DNA from: Halioglobus sp.
Lineage (GTDB): Bacteria > Pseudomonadota > Gammaproteobacteria > Pseudomonadales > Halieaceae
DNA: 64,000 nt
NCBI GenBank assembly: GCA_029246385.1
Contig: JAQWNG010000002.1
Location: 1 to 64,000, forward strand
Direction of reading: 5' to 3'
The notes below the pieces were generated by a model, which was given only the letters and a program-made list of their open reading frames with translations, searched no databases and was not told the origin of the DNA. How positions within the stretch are numbered: the first letter of the stretch is position 1; every line of letters begins with the position of its first letter. Shown one piece after another: positions 44,565-54,386 of this stretch. Made by a program: the position numbers and the translations under genes.

Positions 44565-44876
44565 AAGCACGCACTCCAAGGCGATAAACAGCTAGACCGA
44601 GCCTCACTATTTACTACGAAAACATGATAAAAAATCTGTCAACGTACGCGACGCATCTAACTATTGATTTTACACCACTCAAATACTCCGCAAGTATAAC
44701 CTAAAGACATTGGGGACTGCAGAGAACAAACGTTTCCAAGCATACTAATGCACCCACCCTATTAGTCTTTAGATAGGTGCCCTAAGAAAGAGTCTGAGAC
44801 GCCACCGAATCCAAGCTAGAACAATCAGGCGCAAACCTTTATGCTGCGATACGAATTGACAATTAGTGGATGCATT
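44565..44876. other. Divergent intergenic region
   Basis: 312 bases upstream of both the exported hydrolase and the aldo/keto reductase. It is AT-rich in the middle and must hold two promoters. I see no other element. Confidence 0.35.
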
Positions 44877-45848
44877 ATGCGATATAGGCGGCTGGGAAAC
44901 TCAGGACTTAAGCTGTCTGAGTTATCGTTTGGTTCCTGGGTCACTTTCAATAAGCAGGTGGACACGCGTCTTGCGGAGAGAATGTTTGGTCTTTGTTTTG
45001 ATGCAGGTATTAACTTTTTTGACAATGCCGAGGGCTATGAAGCGGGAGAATCTGAGAAAGTCATGGGCAAGGCACTAAAAGCACTTGCTCGACCCCGAGA
45101 TAGCTACTGTGTTTCCTCCAAGGTCTTTTTTGGCGCGACGGCTAATCCAAGGCCAACACAGTCTGGACTCAGCAGAAAACACGTTACTGAGGCCTGCCAT
45201 CAGGCTATGCAGCGACTCGAAGTTGATTATCTCGATCTGTATTTCTGTCATCGAGCAGATCCCGATACCCCGATAGGAGAAACGGTCTGGGCCATGCACA
45301 ATCTAGTGGCGCAGGGAAAAGTGTTGTATTGGGGTACGTCCGAGTGGGCGGCAAATGACATTGTGGCAGCCTATGAGTTCGCAGAGAAAAACCACCTAAC
45401 CCCGCCCACGATGGAGCAACCACAATACAATCTTCTTGATAGGGAGCGCTTTGAGGAAGAGTATGCGCCACTTTTTGCCCACCACGGCATGGGGTCCACG
45501 ACCTGGTCACCACTGGCGTCGGGTGCACTTACCGGAAAATATCTGAAGGGCATTCCGGCTGGCTCAAGAGCATCCCTAACAGGCTATGAGTGGCTTAAAA
45601 AACACATGGTGGAATCCGATCGAGGCCAAGAACGAATGAAGACCGTCGCCAAACTGGTTCCGATAGCCGAAGAACTGGGCATCAGTTTGTCTAGGTTAGC
45701 AATCGCTTGGTGCCTATTGAACCAGAATGTATCCACCGCGATATTGGGAGCCTCCAGCATTGAGCAGCTTAGAGACAACCTGACAGCCGCTGACGTGGTG
45801 CCGTTGCTGACGGAAGAGGTCCAAGTTAAAATTGCGGCCGTCATGTGA
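44877..45848 (+). CDS. Aldo/keto reductase, Kv-beta type
   Basis: 323 residues from ATG 44877; the frame extends to an ATG at 44841, but the family starts at RRLGNSGLKLS. The catalytic tetrad is D49, Y54, K82 and H125. The Kv-beta/YghZ signature is present: LYWGTSEWAANDI, PTMEQPQYNLLDRERFE and GLSRKHV. It reduces aldehydes or ketones with NADPH in the cytoplasm, and is often part of detoxification. It is followed by the saccharopine-dehydrogenase-like gene after 57 bases, possibly co-transcribed. Confidence 0.9.
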   Translation: MRYRRLGNSGLKLSELSFGSWVTFNKQVDTRLAERMFGLCFDAGINFFDNAEGYEAGESEKVMGKALKALARPRDSYCVSSKVFFGATANPRPTQSGLSRKHVTEACHQAMQRLEVDYLDLYFCHRADPDTPIGETVWAMHNLVAQGKVLYWGTSEWAANDIVAAYEFAEKNHLTPPTMEQPQYNLLDRERFEEEYAPLFAHHGMGSTTWSPLASGALTGKYLKGIPAGSRASLTGYEWLKKHMVESDRGQERMKTVAKLVPIAEELGISLSRLAIAWCLLNQNVSTAILGASSIEQLRDNLTAADVVPLLTEEVQVKIAAVM

Positions 45849-45905
45849 TAACACCCACTTCTATGCAGTTCTATTCAATAAAAAAAATCATTTAGGTAGC
45901 GGATT

Positions 45906-47102
45906 ATGCGTTACATACTGAGTATGTTGGCGATAGCAGTTTTAGCGGTCGGCATCAGTTTGTACTGGATAAGTCGTCCGACGCTAGTGTCTGCCGCACC
46001 ACCGCCACCAATATCAGCCACCACTCTGGATCAACTGCCTAAAGAACGTAAAGGGCAGGTACTCATTTATGGTGCCTATGGATTCACCGGGACAGGCATC
46101 TCCGAGCTGGCGTCAGAGTACGGAATTTCACCAGTCTTAGCGGGGCGAAATGAGTCCAAGCTCAAGCCGCTGGCAGATTCCTTAGGCTACGACTACGTTG
46201 TGCTGCCGCTGGAGAACAATCACAACAACCTGGTCAAGGTACTCAAACACTTCGAAATCGTGCTACACATTGCTGGGCCTTACACGTATACCGCCAAATC
46301 CATGCTGGACGCAGTCGTAGAGGCCGGTACGCACTACGTCGACCTAACGGGCGAAAATCATGTCATTCAGGCTGAACTAGATCGCGACGAAGAATTCAGA
46401 CGTGCCAACATCATGGTTATGCCTGCGGTGGGCTACGATGTAGTTCCAACTGATTGCCTAAACGTGTACGTGGCTGACAAGATTAGTCAGCCCACGCAAT
46501 TGACGGTTATCATAAATGGTAGCTATACAGCGGCAGACGGAGCTCAGACGAGCAGAGGCACGCTGAAATCCGGGCTGGAGATGCTAGGTAGACCTCTGCT
46601 AAAAAGAGAAAATGGAAAAATGGTAGCGATGGCTACGCCCGAGCTTATCCATCGTAACGAGAACGGACGCGAACAAACGCTGCTGCAAATTCCTTGGGCA
46701 GATATGATAACCAGTTATATTAGTACCGGCATTCCTAACATTGAAGTGTTTCAAGTCCAAGACGGACAACTGCCAAAATGGCTGCTGCGGGTGGCGCAAG
46801 CCGATGCCGGACGTCGTGTGCTTGGATGGATGATCGACAATTTTGCTCCAGAAGGTCCGTCGCCTGACGCACAGGAGAATCGGCAAACACGAATTGTATC
46901 TACCGTCAGCAATGCGATCGGTGAGACTGCGTCTGCAGCTCTAATTACGCCGGAAGCCTATGTATTAACTTTTCACAGCACTTTGATCATCGCTCAGCGC
47001 GTAATCGACGGCCAATGGGAACCCGGCTTCCAGACTGTCGGCGCGGTCTACGGTCCAGATCTAGTGCTAGAGGTGCCAGGGGTCAGCCGAACCGATTTAT
47101 AA
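45906..47102 (+). CDS. Saccharopine dehydrogenase-like / trans-enoyl-reductase-like protein
   Basis: 398 residues. An N-terminal membrane anchor (residues ~3-21) is followed by an NAD(P)-binding fold: LIYGAYGFTGTGISE, then LAGRNESKLKPLA and the conserved HYVDLTGE block. This combination belongs to the saccharopine dehydrogenase NADP-binding-domain proteins, which include the mycobacterial trans-acting enoyl reductases and eukaryotic lipid-droplet oxidoreductases. It is membrane-tethered with the domain probably on the cytoplasmic side, and a lipid substrate is plausible. No lysine pathway genes are close. Confidence 0.85.
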   Translation: MRYILSMLAIAVLAVGISLYWISRPTLVSAAPPPPISATTLDQLPKERKGQVLIYGAYGFTGTGISELASEYGISPVLAGRNESKLKPLADSLGYDYVVLPLENNHNNLVKVLKHFEIVLHIAGPYTYTAKSMLDAVVEAGTHYVDLTGENHVIQAELDRDEEFRRANIMVMPAVGYDVVPTDCLNVYVADKISQPTQLTVIINGSYTAADGAQTSRGTLKSGLEMLGRPLLKRENGKMVAMATPELIHRNENGREQTLLQIPWADMITSYISTGIPNIEVFQVQDGQLPKWLLRVAQADAGRRVLGWMIDNFAPEGPSPDAQENRQTRIVSTVSNAIGETASAALITPEAYVLTFHSTLIIAQRVIDGQWEPGFQTVGAVYGPDLVLEVPGVSRTDL

Positions 47103-47323
47103 ATTATGTATTCACATAGTCGAGCGTGAGAATAACCAATTTATTGTCGCTGCAGTTAGCCGCGCCCTGAACATAGCCCGGAAAGGTTATCGGTGTCGCA
47201 CCTACTAAGATTCAGTATCTACTTAGCGCTCTAACTAGTGTAACCTTCAATTCGAATGAAGACCTGGCGGTGTTTGTGACGCAGTCCGGCTTAACATATT
47301 GTAAATTGATCTAGGCAGTCCGC

Positions 47324-49069
47324 TTGAAAACACCGCAAACCGAATCAGGCACTCGCGCTTTACGAGACTCTATTTCGGCTTCGATCACTCCTATGGCTTG
47401 GTGCTTAGCGGGCCTCTATGGATTACTCGCCGTCATCCACCCGTATACGCTTTCAGGTGACCGTAGCATACTCATCGCCTTTGTTGCCGCTGTTTCGTCA
47501 GTGCTGTCAGCTGCCGTTGCGCTAAAGTGGAAAAGAAATCCCCGACTAGATCAGGCTCACCTAACTAATTTCCTATTGGGGTGCATTGCGCTGATCAATA
47601 CAGTGCTGCACTTCGCCCTATTTCAAGAAGCTGTTAACACAACAAACTTTGTCATTTTAATTCTCGGCTTAGGTCTCGTCATGCTGTCGAGAATATCGTT
47701 CTATGCCATAGTCGTCACCGCCCTCATTTCATGGACCATAATCGTAACCACCTTCAATGTTCCTGAGGCTTCAGAGTGGGGCTGGTTTCTTTTCTTTACC
47801 GCATTCGTGGGCACTGTCCTCGAAGAGCAGCGAATTCATGCGACCCGCGCTTCTGGTGTGCGCGAAGCGCTCCTACTTACGTTAGAGGGCGAGGCTCGCA
47901 AAGCGGAGCACTCAGAGAGCCTTAGTGTTCTGGCGGGAGGCGTAGCGCACGACTTCAACAACCTTTTGATGGTCATACTCGGCAATATCGAGGTACTACA
48001 AGAATCGAAGACCACTTCCAGTGACGCACAAAGGCGACTCAAATCCATGAGCGAGGCTGGCAGTCGCGCGAGAGACTTGGCACAACAAATGCTCGCCTAT
48101 GCGGGGAGAGCCCACCGCAAAACTCGAACCGTCGACCTTGGCTTCCTCGGATCTGAAATCGAAAGCGACTGGACCCATGATCTGCTTAATGGCATCGAAC
48201 TGGCATTCAAGATCAACCCAGCCATGGACTTCGCCGTCGATGTTGATCCGACTCAAATTCGACAGGTTATACTCAACCTGCTGACCAATGCGGGCGATTC
48301 CGGTGCCACTAAAATCACTGTTACAGTAGGTTCTGAAGAGACGGCCCTCGAGCCTTCGGAGCAAAACTCAGTACTAGAGAACTCCGGCTACCATTGGCTT
48401 GAGGTAAGCGACAATGGCTCTGGCATGGCTGAAAGCGACAGCGAGCGCATTTTTGAGCCTTTCTACACGACCCGTAAAATGGGTACTGGGTTGGGTCTTG
48501 CTGCCTCGAGAGGAATAGTGCGTGCGCATCTCGGAGACTTAACGGTTGAGTCAAAGCTACACCGAGGGAGTCAATTTCGCATGCTGCTTCCCCGCTCACA
48601 AGGTAAGCCCGAACTAATTTTAAACGAAATGCGTGGCCAACTAAAAAATGTTTCAAACGAGACAAGGGTGTTGTTGCTTGAGGATGAAGAACTTGTCGCA
48701 GAGCTTGGCATCGCGATGCTCAAACGCAGTGGACGCCAGGTGCAGTGGGTCCATAGCTTCTCTGCTTTTGAGCGCGAACTTCCCTCAATTGACATCGAAC
48801 ACTTCGAACTCGCGCTGATTGATGTCACGCTGGGGGATGGCAGTGGAGTCGAGGCTTTCGCTTTAATACGTGCCCGGCGTCCCGACCTACCCGTTATTCT
48901 TGTCAGCGGCTACGACGCTAGACATATATTGGACGATCAGCGCGTTGATGATTCTGTGGAATTTCTATCAAAGCCCTTTTCGCTCGGCACACTGCAAAAA
49001 TCCATTGACAACGCAATCGAGCGGGCGGAGCTTCGAAAGACAGAAAGAACGGCTTCGACACTAGGTTGA
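47324..49069 (+). CDS. Hybrid membrane histidine kinase with receiver domain
   Basis: 581 residues from TTG 47324 (weak AGG upstream, start uncertain). About five or six membrane segments span residues 24-165. The dimerisation domain carries the phospho-accepting H209 in GGVAHDFNNL, followed by an ATP-binding domain with N322 (NLLTNAG), DNGSGM and GTGLGL. A C-terminal receiver has acidic residues in LLEDEE and the phospho-acceptor D500. It may sense a signal at the membrane. There is no paired response regulator with an output domain nearby, so the target is unknown. Confidence 0.9.
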   Translation: MKTPQTESGTRALRDSISASITPMAWCLAGLYGLLAVIHPYTLSGDRSILIAFVAAVSSVLSAAVALKWKRNPRLDQAHLTNFLLGCIALINTVLHFALFQEAVNTTNFVILILGLGLVMLSRISFYAIVVTALISWTIIVTTFNVPEASEWGWFLFFTAFVGTVLEEQRIHATRASGVREALLLTLEGEARKAEHSESLSVLAGGVAHDFNNLLMVILGNIEVLQESKTTSSDAQRRLKSMSEAGSRARDLAQQMLAYAGRAHRKTRTVDLGFLGSEIESDWTHDLLNGIELAFKINPAMDFAVDVDPTQIRQVILNLLTNAGDSGATKITVTVGSEETALEPSEQNSVLENSGYHWLEVSDNGSGMAESDSERIFEPFYTTRKMGTGLGLAASRGIVRAHLGDLTVESKLHRGSQFRMLLPRSQGKPELILNEMRGQLKNVSNETRVLLLEDEELVAELGIAMLKRSGRQVQWVHSFSAFERELPSIDIEHFELALIDVTLGDGSGVEAFALIRARRPDLPVILVSGYDARHILDDQRVDDSVEFLSKPFSLGTLQKSIDNAIERAELRKTERTASTLG

Positions 49070-49562
49070 GCAAGTTTTCCTAGTGGGTTGTGCTGCCGCG
49101 ATAATCCTGCGGCCGTTTGTATTCGCACCGCACAGAGACGCTTGCAATTTTAGGCCCTCCTTACTCCGAGTGTCGGGCTTGAGAGGACATGGCATAGTTT
49201 TACTGTAAAGCGCACGCAGTATGTACTAATTATCTATATCCAGATAACCTAAAACGTCATTGGCTTCATCTCTCATTTTTCTTTACCGCTACCTTCTTTT
49301 GTCACAGCACTTTTCTGAATATAGGTCATACTGACTGCAAGGACTTTGATGATGCATCAAACCGTGCTGGTCATTACATCAAAAAGACCGCCACTTGGTT
49401 ATCCCTTGACGAGACCCGCCTATGCAGCTGATTGTTGCCTAGGAAAGCAGTCCTTAGCTTAAGCTGTGCTCACATTGCAAAACTCAATTAGGTGTAATTG
49501 CCTCGCCGACTGCATCTGCAACACTACTTTTAGCGTGCTCACAGTGCCGCTCTGGCAAAAAA
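49070..49562. other. Convergent intergenic region
   Basis: 493 bases between the kinase and the leftward ABM-domain gene. It contains only the weak hairpin at 49095-49113 and a T-rich stretch. No gene or RNA is recognised. Confidence 0.35.
49095..49113 (+). terminator. Weak hairpin after the histidine kinase
   Basis: GCCGC (49095-49099) and GCGGC (49109-49113) form a 5-base stem with a 9-base loop, followed by CGTTTG. The stem is short and the T-tract poor, so this is a low-confidence terminator call about 25 bases after the kinase stop. Confidence 0.3.
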
Positions 49563-50258
49563 TCAGCCCGGTGGCATCCAGCTAAAAAACGCCAGCAGAC
49601 CGAGTAATATCCCTACAATCAACACCACCATGCCAATTTCGATGCCGAGTGAGCGGTCCGGTGATGCAGGCATCCACCAACCGATACACCGCCGCACGAG
49701 TGGCAAAGTGATCCAAGAGACAGCCGCGACTGCCAGAATATTACTCACCAGCAGTTTTACCGCAAAAGGCCAGTCCACGTGTGAGGTGAATGCCCAACTG
49801 ATCAAATAGATAGAGGGGTACAAGGATAGCAAGACAACTAGGGCCTGTTTCCAGGTGGGCACCGCTCCATGCCCAGCTTGCTCGGACGCCGCAAACCATG
49901 AACCGAATCCATAAACATTATTTGACCGGTGCACAGACGAACACAATGGCCGGACCTCTTCGACAAGGGCTTTGCAGGAATCGCTCTCAGCCCATGCTAT
50001 CTGATCGGCGGATGATTCAAACCGGATGATATGTGTCCAAGTGTCCTGGCACGTCGCTAACGGCGGAATGTCTTCACGCGCCAAAAATCCCGGAGCCTCC
50101 AACTCGACTTCTGAAACACGGCCTAACCAATCTTCAAACTGCTGCTCACAGCCGTGGCGGACCCGTCGGGTAACGACAACGACGACCTGGCTAGCACTTA
50201 CATCCCAGTTTTTTTCGTCCACTTTACACTCGCTCCAGTCGACAACCGCAGCACACAT
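49563..50258 (-). CDS. ABM-domain (antibiotic biosynthesis monooxygenase-like) membrane protein
   Basis: 231 residues. The first ~110 form an ABM ferredoxin-like domain: VVVVTRRV, FEDWLGRV, FLARED, WTHIIRFES, then WAESDSC. The last ~100 hold about three membrane segments (VVLLSLYPSIYLISW, LLVSNILAVAAVSWITL, GMVVLIVGILLGLLAFF in part). This fused layout is the COG3224 type of unknown role; heme or polyketide oxidation is known only for other ABM proteins. The gene ends with a T-run immediately after the stop. Confidence 0.8.
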   Translation of the reverse strand: MCAAVVDWSECKVDEKNWDVSASQVVVVVTRRVRHGCEQQFEDWLGRVSEVELEAPGFLAREDIPPLATCQDTWTHIIRFESSADQIAWAESDSCKALVEEVRPLCSSVHRSNNVYGFGSWFAASEQAGHGAVPTWKQALVVLLSLYPSIYLISWAFTSHVDWPFAVKLLVSNILAVAAVSWITLPLVRRCIGWWMPASPDRSLGIEIGMVVLIVGILLGLLAFFSWMPPG

Positions 50259-50332
50259 TGACCAAGTGCAGACGCACGAAAGCCAACAGCACAGGAGTAT
50301 TCCCTCAGGTTTTGCCCTAAAGCAATATCTGC

Positions 50333-51271
50333 TTAGGTAATAGCACCGGTATCTGAACCGCTCTTTACGATATTAGTTGCCAACGATACCATTGATGCAA
50401 TATCAGAGAGGCTGGCAGGCACAACCAGCGTGTTGGCTTCTTTCGCTAGGTTGCCGAACTGTTCAATATAGTCTTCCGCAACGCGAAGTTGCATTGCACT
50501 TTCGCCGCCTGGCTCATTAACCGCCGAGGCGACTTGCCTTAACCCTTCAGCCGTTGCAGTTGCGATCGCGAGAATTGCTGCCGCCTGCCCGTCAGCCTCG
50601 TTAATCTGTTGCTCTTTAACGGCTTCGGATTGCTTTATTACGCGCTGCTTATCACCCTCAGCTTCGTTAATTTTTGCATCACGCTCACCCTCTGACGTTA
50701 ACACTACGGCGCGCTTCTCTCGTTCGGCGCGCATTTGCTTCTCCATTGCACTGAGGACGTCTGAGGGGGGATTGATATTTTTGATTTCATAGCGCAGAAC
50801 CTTTACCCCCCAGGGGTCGGACGCTTTGTCTAGTTCGGCTACCACGTTAGAATTTATTGACCCCCGTTCCTCAAATGTTCTGTCGAGATCAATCTTTCCA
50901 ATTTCGCTGCGCAATGTCGTCTGCGCAAGCTGTGAAATCGCAAACACATAATCTGTAATGCCGTAAGACGCGCGGTCCGGCTCGAGAACCTGCAGATACA
51001 GAACACCATCTACACCAACCTGAACATTGTCTTTAGTAATGCAGACCTGTTCTGCGATATCAATGGCTAACTCTTTGAGGCTATGCTTATAGGCCGCCCG
51101 TTCAATAAAAGGAATCAGAATGTGGAAGCCGGCCCTCAACGTGCGGCTATATTTACCCAAGCTCTCAATGACATAGGCGTTTTGTTGCGGCACGATAACC
51201 GTCGTCTTAGCGAGCACAATGATAACGACAATGACAACTGCAAGCGCAACGATAAAAGTACTTTCAAACAT
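50333..51271 (-). CDS. SPFH-domain (stomatin/paraslipin, QmcA-like) protein
   Basis: 312 residues. An N-terminal membrane anchor (~5-25) is followed by the SPFH domain (VPQQNAYVIESLGKYSRTL, in part, then LDRTFEER) and a long charged helix (EKQMRAEREKRA, EGERDAKINEAEGDKQ). This fits bacterial flotillin-like scaffold proteins that form oligomers at the inner membrane and interact with FtsH-type proteases. It lies 31 bases downstream of an NfeD-like gene, the standard partner in Bacteria and Archaea. It probably organises membrane domains or quality control. Confidence 0.93.
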   Translation of the reverse strand: MFESTFIVALAVVIVVIIVLAKTTVIVPQQNAYVIESLGKYSRTLRAGFHILIPFIERAAYKHSLKELAIDIAEQVCITKDNVQVGVDGVLYLQVLEPDRASYGITDYVFAISQLAQTTLRSEIGKIDLDRTFEERGSINSNVVAELDKASDPWGVKVLRYEIKNINPPSDVLSAMEKQMRAEREKRAVVLTSEGERDAKINEAEGDKQRVIKQSEAVKEQQINEADGQAAAILAIATATAEGLRQVASAVNEPGGESAMQLRVAEDYIEQFGNLAKEANTLVVPASLSDIASMVSLATNIVKSGSDTGAIT

Positions 51272-51302
51272 TCTCTCTTCCCCTGTGATCTAACCTTAAA
51301 TT

Positions 51303-51728
51303 CTACTTAATTATTAGGCTCAAACCGCTCACCTCAGAAATTGCTACCTCGGTATCTGCGGCAATATCGTCGGAGCTTCGATTAATAACATCCCACGTTG
51401 TGCCGCGGTATTCTTGCCGGCAGCTGGCGCCCGCTGCAAGTGCTGATTCTAAACGGATAAACTTGCCGGGAAGCGCGTCCTGATAGCCAACGCCGCGACT
51501 GCGCAATCTTGCATAAAGCCGCCCCCGAAAAGCAAGCATCGCGACAAGCGACAGCGAAGCAAATATCAGCCACTGTAGCCAGACCTCAGGCGTGAAGCCG
51601 GCAAGCAGAATGAGCCCCGTTGCCGCCGCTGCGATACCGAGAAACACAAAGTAAAAAGCAGCGTCTAGGAAAAATAATTCCGAGCCCAGCAGCAATGCTC
51701 CCAAAATCATCCATCCCCACCATTCCAT
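51303..51728 (-). CDS. NfeD-family membrane protein
   Basis: 141 residues: an N-terminal membrane region of two or three segments (WGWMILGALLLGSELFF, YFVFLGIAAAATGLILL in part) and a C-terminal OB-fold-like domain (ALPGKFIRLESALAAG, GTTWDVINRS). This is the short NfeD form without the protease domain. It precedes the SPFH gene in the same operon, the arrangement in which NfeD and stomatin partner act together. The ATG is at 51728. Confidence 0.9.
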   Translation of the reverse strand: MEWWGWMILGALLLGSELFFLDAAFYFVFLGIAAAATGLILLAGFTPEVWLQWLIFASLSLVAMLAFRGRLYARLRSRGVGYQDALPGKFIRLESALAAGASCRQEYRGTTWDVINRSSDDIAADTEVAISEVSGLSLIIK

Positions 51729-51912
51729 ATTCTGCTCCAGCAGGTGTAAGTTCCAAGCCTAGTGTTTTAGTTATATTACAGCAAAGTAGCAAACGCCATC
51801 CTGATATCCCAGACAAAGCGAAACAAATATTTATCCGCCGTTTAATCCTAGTGCCAGTTTTCCACCAAGTGACGCATACTTGACCGCCCTGACGCAGCAG
51901 GAGGTCCCAATA

Positions 51913-52809
51913 TTACATAGGGCGATCACCAATAATTGTTACCCTGTCCATCAGACGTCGCTGTGGCCAATAATCGTTGGTCGCGTAATGCTGGACCACA
52001 CGATTGTCCCAAAATGCAATACTGTTAGTCTGCCATTTGAAACGGCACTGGTACTCGGGCACCCGTGCTTCTGAAAACAGGCGATTAAGTAGCGCATCAC
52101 TTTCAGCACGACCCATCCCAACAATGTGGCTGGTAAATGGCGCGTTAACGTAAAGAGAGCGCTCTCCCGTTTCGGGGCTCACGCGAACGATAGGATGTTC
52201 AACGGCGGGAAATTTCTTCTGTTGCTCGACAAGTTCTGCCGGGTCTAGAAACACCCCAAAACTTTGTGTGAAATCATTGACCGCGCGTTTACCCTCTATC
52301 AATGCTTTCGTCTCGTCGTCTAAACACTCATACGCAGCGACCATGTCGGCGAACAATGTATCGCCACCGATGTCTGGCACAATATGTGCGCGCAAAACTG
52401 AACCAAGCGATGGAATTTCGCGCCAGCTAACATCGCTATGCCAAATATTCTCCACCCCTACCATTTTTTCGTCTTTATCGAATCTTACGACCTCGGCGTC
52501 AGGGGCATCTGAGGGTATGAATGGATGCTCTTCAAGCTCTCCAAAGTGTTTCGCGAACTCCATGTGTTGATTAGAGGAAATGTCTTGGTCACGAAAAAAA
52601 ATCACCCTGTAGGCAAGAAGTGCCGCATAGAGCTCATCGAATATTTCCGACTCAAGTGGCTTGCGCAGATCAACGCCATCAATCTCTGCGCCGATACACG
52701 GACTTATTCGCTTGACGCATATGTGCTTCCATTTAAGCTGATCAAGCTCCTCATGCCTTGCCTTTAGGTAATGACGAGGGCCTGGTGTCAGGTTATGCTG
52801 CAGTTTCAT
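51913..52809 (-). CDS. TauD/TfdA-family Fe(II)/2-oxoglutarate dioxygenase
   Basis: 298 residues from the ATG at 52809 (GGA 7 bases upstream); earlier in-frame ATGs at 52821 and 52866 lack a ribosome binding site. The iron ligands are H124 and D126 (WHSDVSW) and H274 (VQHYA), with R285 for 2-oxoglutarate. AEIDGVDLRKPL and FFRDQDI are typical of the family. It hydroxylates a substrate such as a sulfonate, chlorinated aryl ether or sterol-like acid; the family is too broad to choose. It stands by itself, leftward. Confidence 0.9.
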   Translation of the reverse strand: MKLQHNLTPGPRHYLKARHEELDQLKWKHICVKRISPCIGAEIDGVDLRKPLESEIFDELYAALLAYRVIFFRDQDISSNQHMEFAKHFGELEEHPFIPSDAPDAEVVRFDKDEKMVGVENIWHSDVSWREIPSLGSVLRAHIVPDIGGDTLFADMVAAYECLDDETKALIEGKRAVNDFTQSFGVFLDPAELVEQQKKFPAVEHPIVRVSPETGERSLYVNAPFTSHIVGMGRAESDALLNRLFSEARVPEYQCRFKWQTNSIAFWDNRVVQHYATNDYWPQRRLMDRVTIIGDRPM

Positions 52810-53103
52810 TATCGATTCCATCGTGTTGATTGAGAGTAATAGCCAGTGCAGCAGCCGACAGGTCAACGCACTTAACGCTTACTTATTGTCGGCAAGCTTA
52901 CCAAAAATTTTCACCGAGATCGATGGAACCTCAGCTGCTGATCAAGCAATAATATGCGAATCATTGAACACTGCCATCTTCCCCCGCTGCCTGCCGCTTA
53001 GCAGAAAAATACCAGTATTCTACCCGTACTCCCGCATTGAAAAACTGCGAGTGCAGTAGCGCTAATCACCCGTTAACACGTCTATGTTGGAGCAAGCGCT
53101 GCC

Positions 53104-54327
53104 CTATTCCGCGCGCTTCAAATTAAGTGGTATTAACAATACAAACGACAAGGCTAGTACGGTAATAAATAGGTACAAGCTATTGTTATAGTCACCGTAC
53201 ATGTCAAATAGTTTAGCCCCTAATATGGGTCCCGGCATTACCAACAGCGCAATTACCGGCATCATCGCGCCCATTGCACGGCCATAACTTTTCATTCCGA
53301 AAACAACTGCAATCATCGCCCCCCAAACGGGCAACATGCCACCCGTCGCTAAACCTAGGCATAGTGCAGCAGCCAACATACCAGAATAACTCGGTTCGCT
53401 AGCGAGAATGGATACGCCAGTAACCGCTAATAAAATCGCCGCCCACAAACCATATTTTAGATTGATACGGTCAGCGGCATAGCCAAAGACCAACTTCCCC
53501 AAAAATCCCATGCCTGCCAGAGTAAAGATCAAATTCTTGGCCTTCTCCCCTACACCAGCGCCTTGCATATAAGCGCCTATATTTGTCAGCACTCCGGTCT
53601 GGCTCATAAATAGTAGTCCCAAGGATAGACCAATAAGCCAAAACGCTGGCGTTGTAAGTATTTGTTTTATATTCATGTCCGGCTCATCAGACATTAGCGC
53701 GCCACTACTAATTGCTGCAGTCATGGCCGGGGTATTCGGTGCTCCCGCCAAACCTTTTTCCGCGGGGAAGTTACGTATTATTAAATGGAGGTAGGGTAAT
53801 AGTAATATCAACACGGTCATACCGAAGTAGAACGTCATATCGCGCCAACCTAACTCAGTAATCCCCTGGTCCACCAAATAGGGAATAACCATTCCACCCA
53901 GTGACGTGCCGGCGGCAGCGATGCCTAACGCACGTCCACGCGATACCGAAAACCAACGCGCGACAACGGTCGAGCCCGTCAGCGGCCCTAAAAGACTATT
54001 AGCCAGACAGATAAAGACAGCGAACAGTAATGAAAACTGTAATATGTTTTGACTTTTAGACAGCAAAACTAAACCGACACCGAAAGCGGCAGCACCCGTC
54101 ACCATTAGGCCTCGAATAGACCATTTATCAGCAAGCAAGCCAACCAATGGAGACGCCAATAACCCCAATCCAGTTGACCAAGTAATGCCGTACATCACTT
54201 CCGTTCGGCTGACGCCAAACTCCGCCTCAACGGGCATCACCATTAAGGGAAAACCGTAGCTGAAAAAACCCATGACAAAAAACTGAGCGATGAATGCGCC
54301 CGAGACGATCAGCCAACCATAATACAT
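53104..54327 (-). CDS. MFS transporter, oxalate/monocarboxylate-antiporter-like
   Basis: 407 residues with about twelve membrane segments. The start YYGWLIVSGAFIAQF, the motif GLLADKWSIRGLM between segments 2 and 3 and ARWFSVSRGRALGIAAAGTS (in part) are characteristic of the OFA-like (oxalate:formate antiporter) MFS group. It should carry a small organic acid. Its start is 60 bases from the end of the spermidine-synthase-like gene on the same strand, so the two may share a transcript. Confidence 0.88.
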   Translation of the reverse strand: MYYGWLIVSGAFIAQFFVMGFFSYGFPLMVMPVEAEFGVSRTEVMYGITWSTGLGLLASPLVGLLADKWSIRGLMVTGAAAFGVGLVLLSKSQNILQFSLLFAVFICLANSLLGPLTGSTVVARWFSVSRGRALGIAAAGTSLGGMVIPYLVDQGITELGWRDMTFYFGMTVLILLLPYLHLIIRNFPAEKGLAGAPNTPAMTAAISSGALMSDEPDMNIKQILTTPAFWLIGLSLGLLFMSQTGVLTNIGAYMQGAGVGEKAKNLIFTLAGMGFLGKLVFGYAADRINLKYGLWAAILLAVTGVSILASEPSYSGMLAAALCLGLATGGMLPVWGAMIAVVFGMKSYGRAMGAMMPVIALLVMPGPILGAKLFDMYGDYNNSLYLFITVLALSFVLLIPLNLKRAE

Positions 54328-54386
54328 TTATCTGTCCACGTTTTATTGTGATGGTAGAATTGGAGTCTACCCGACGCAATCCATGC

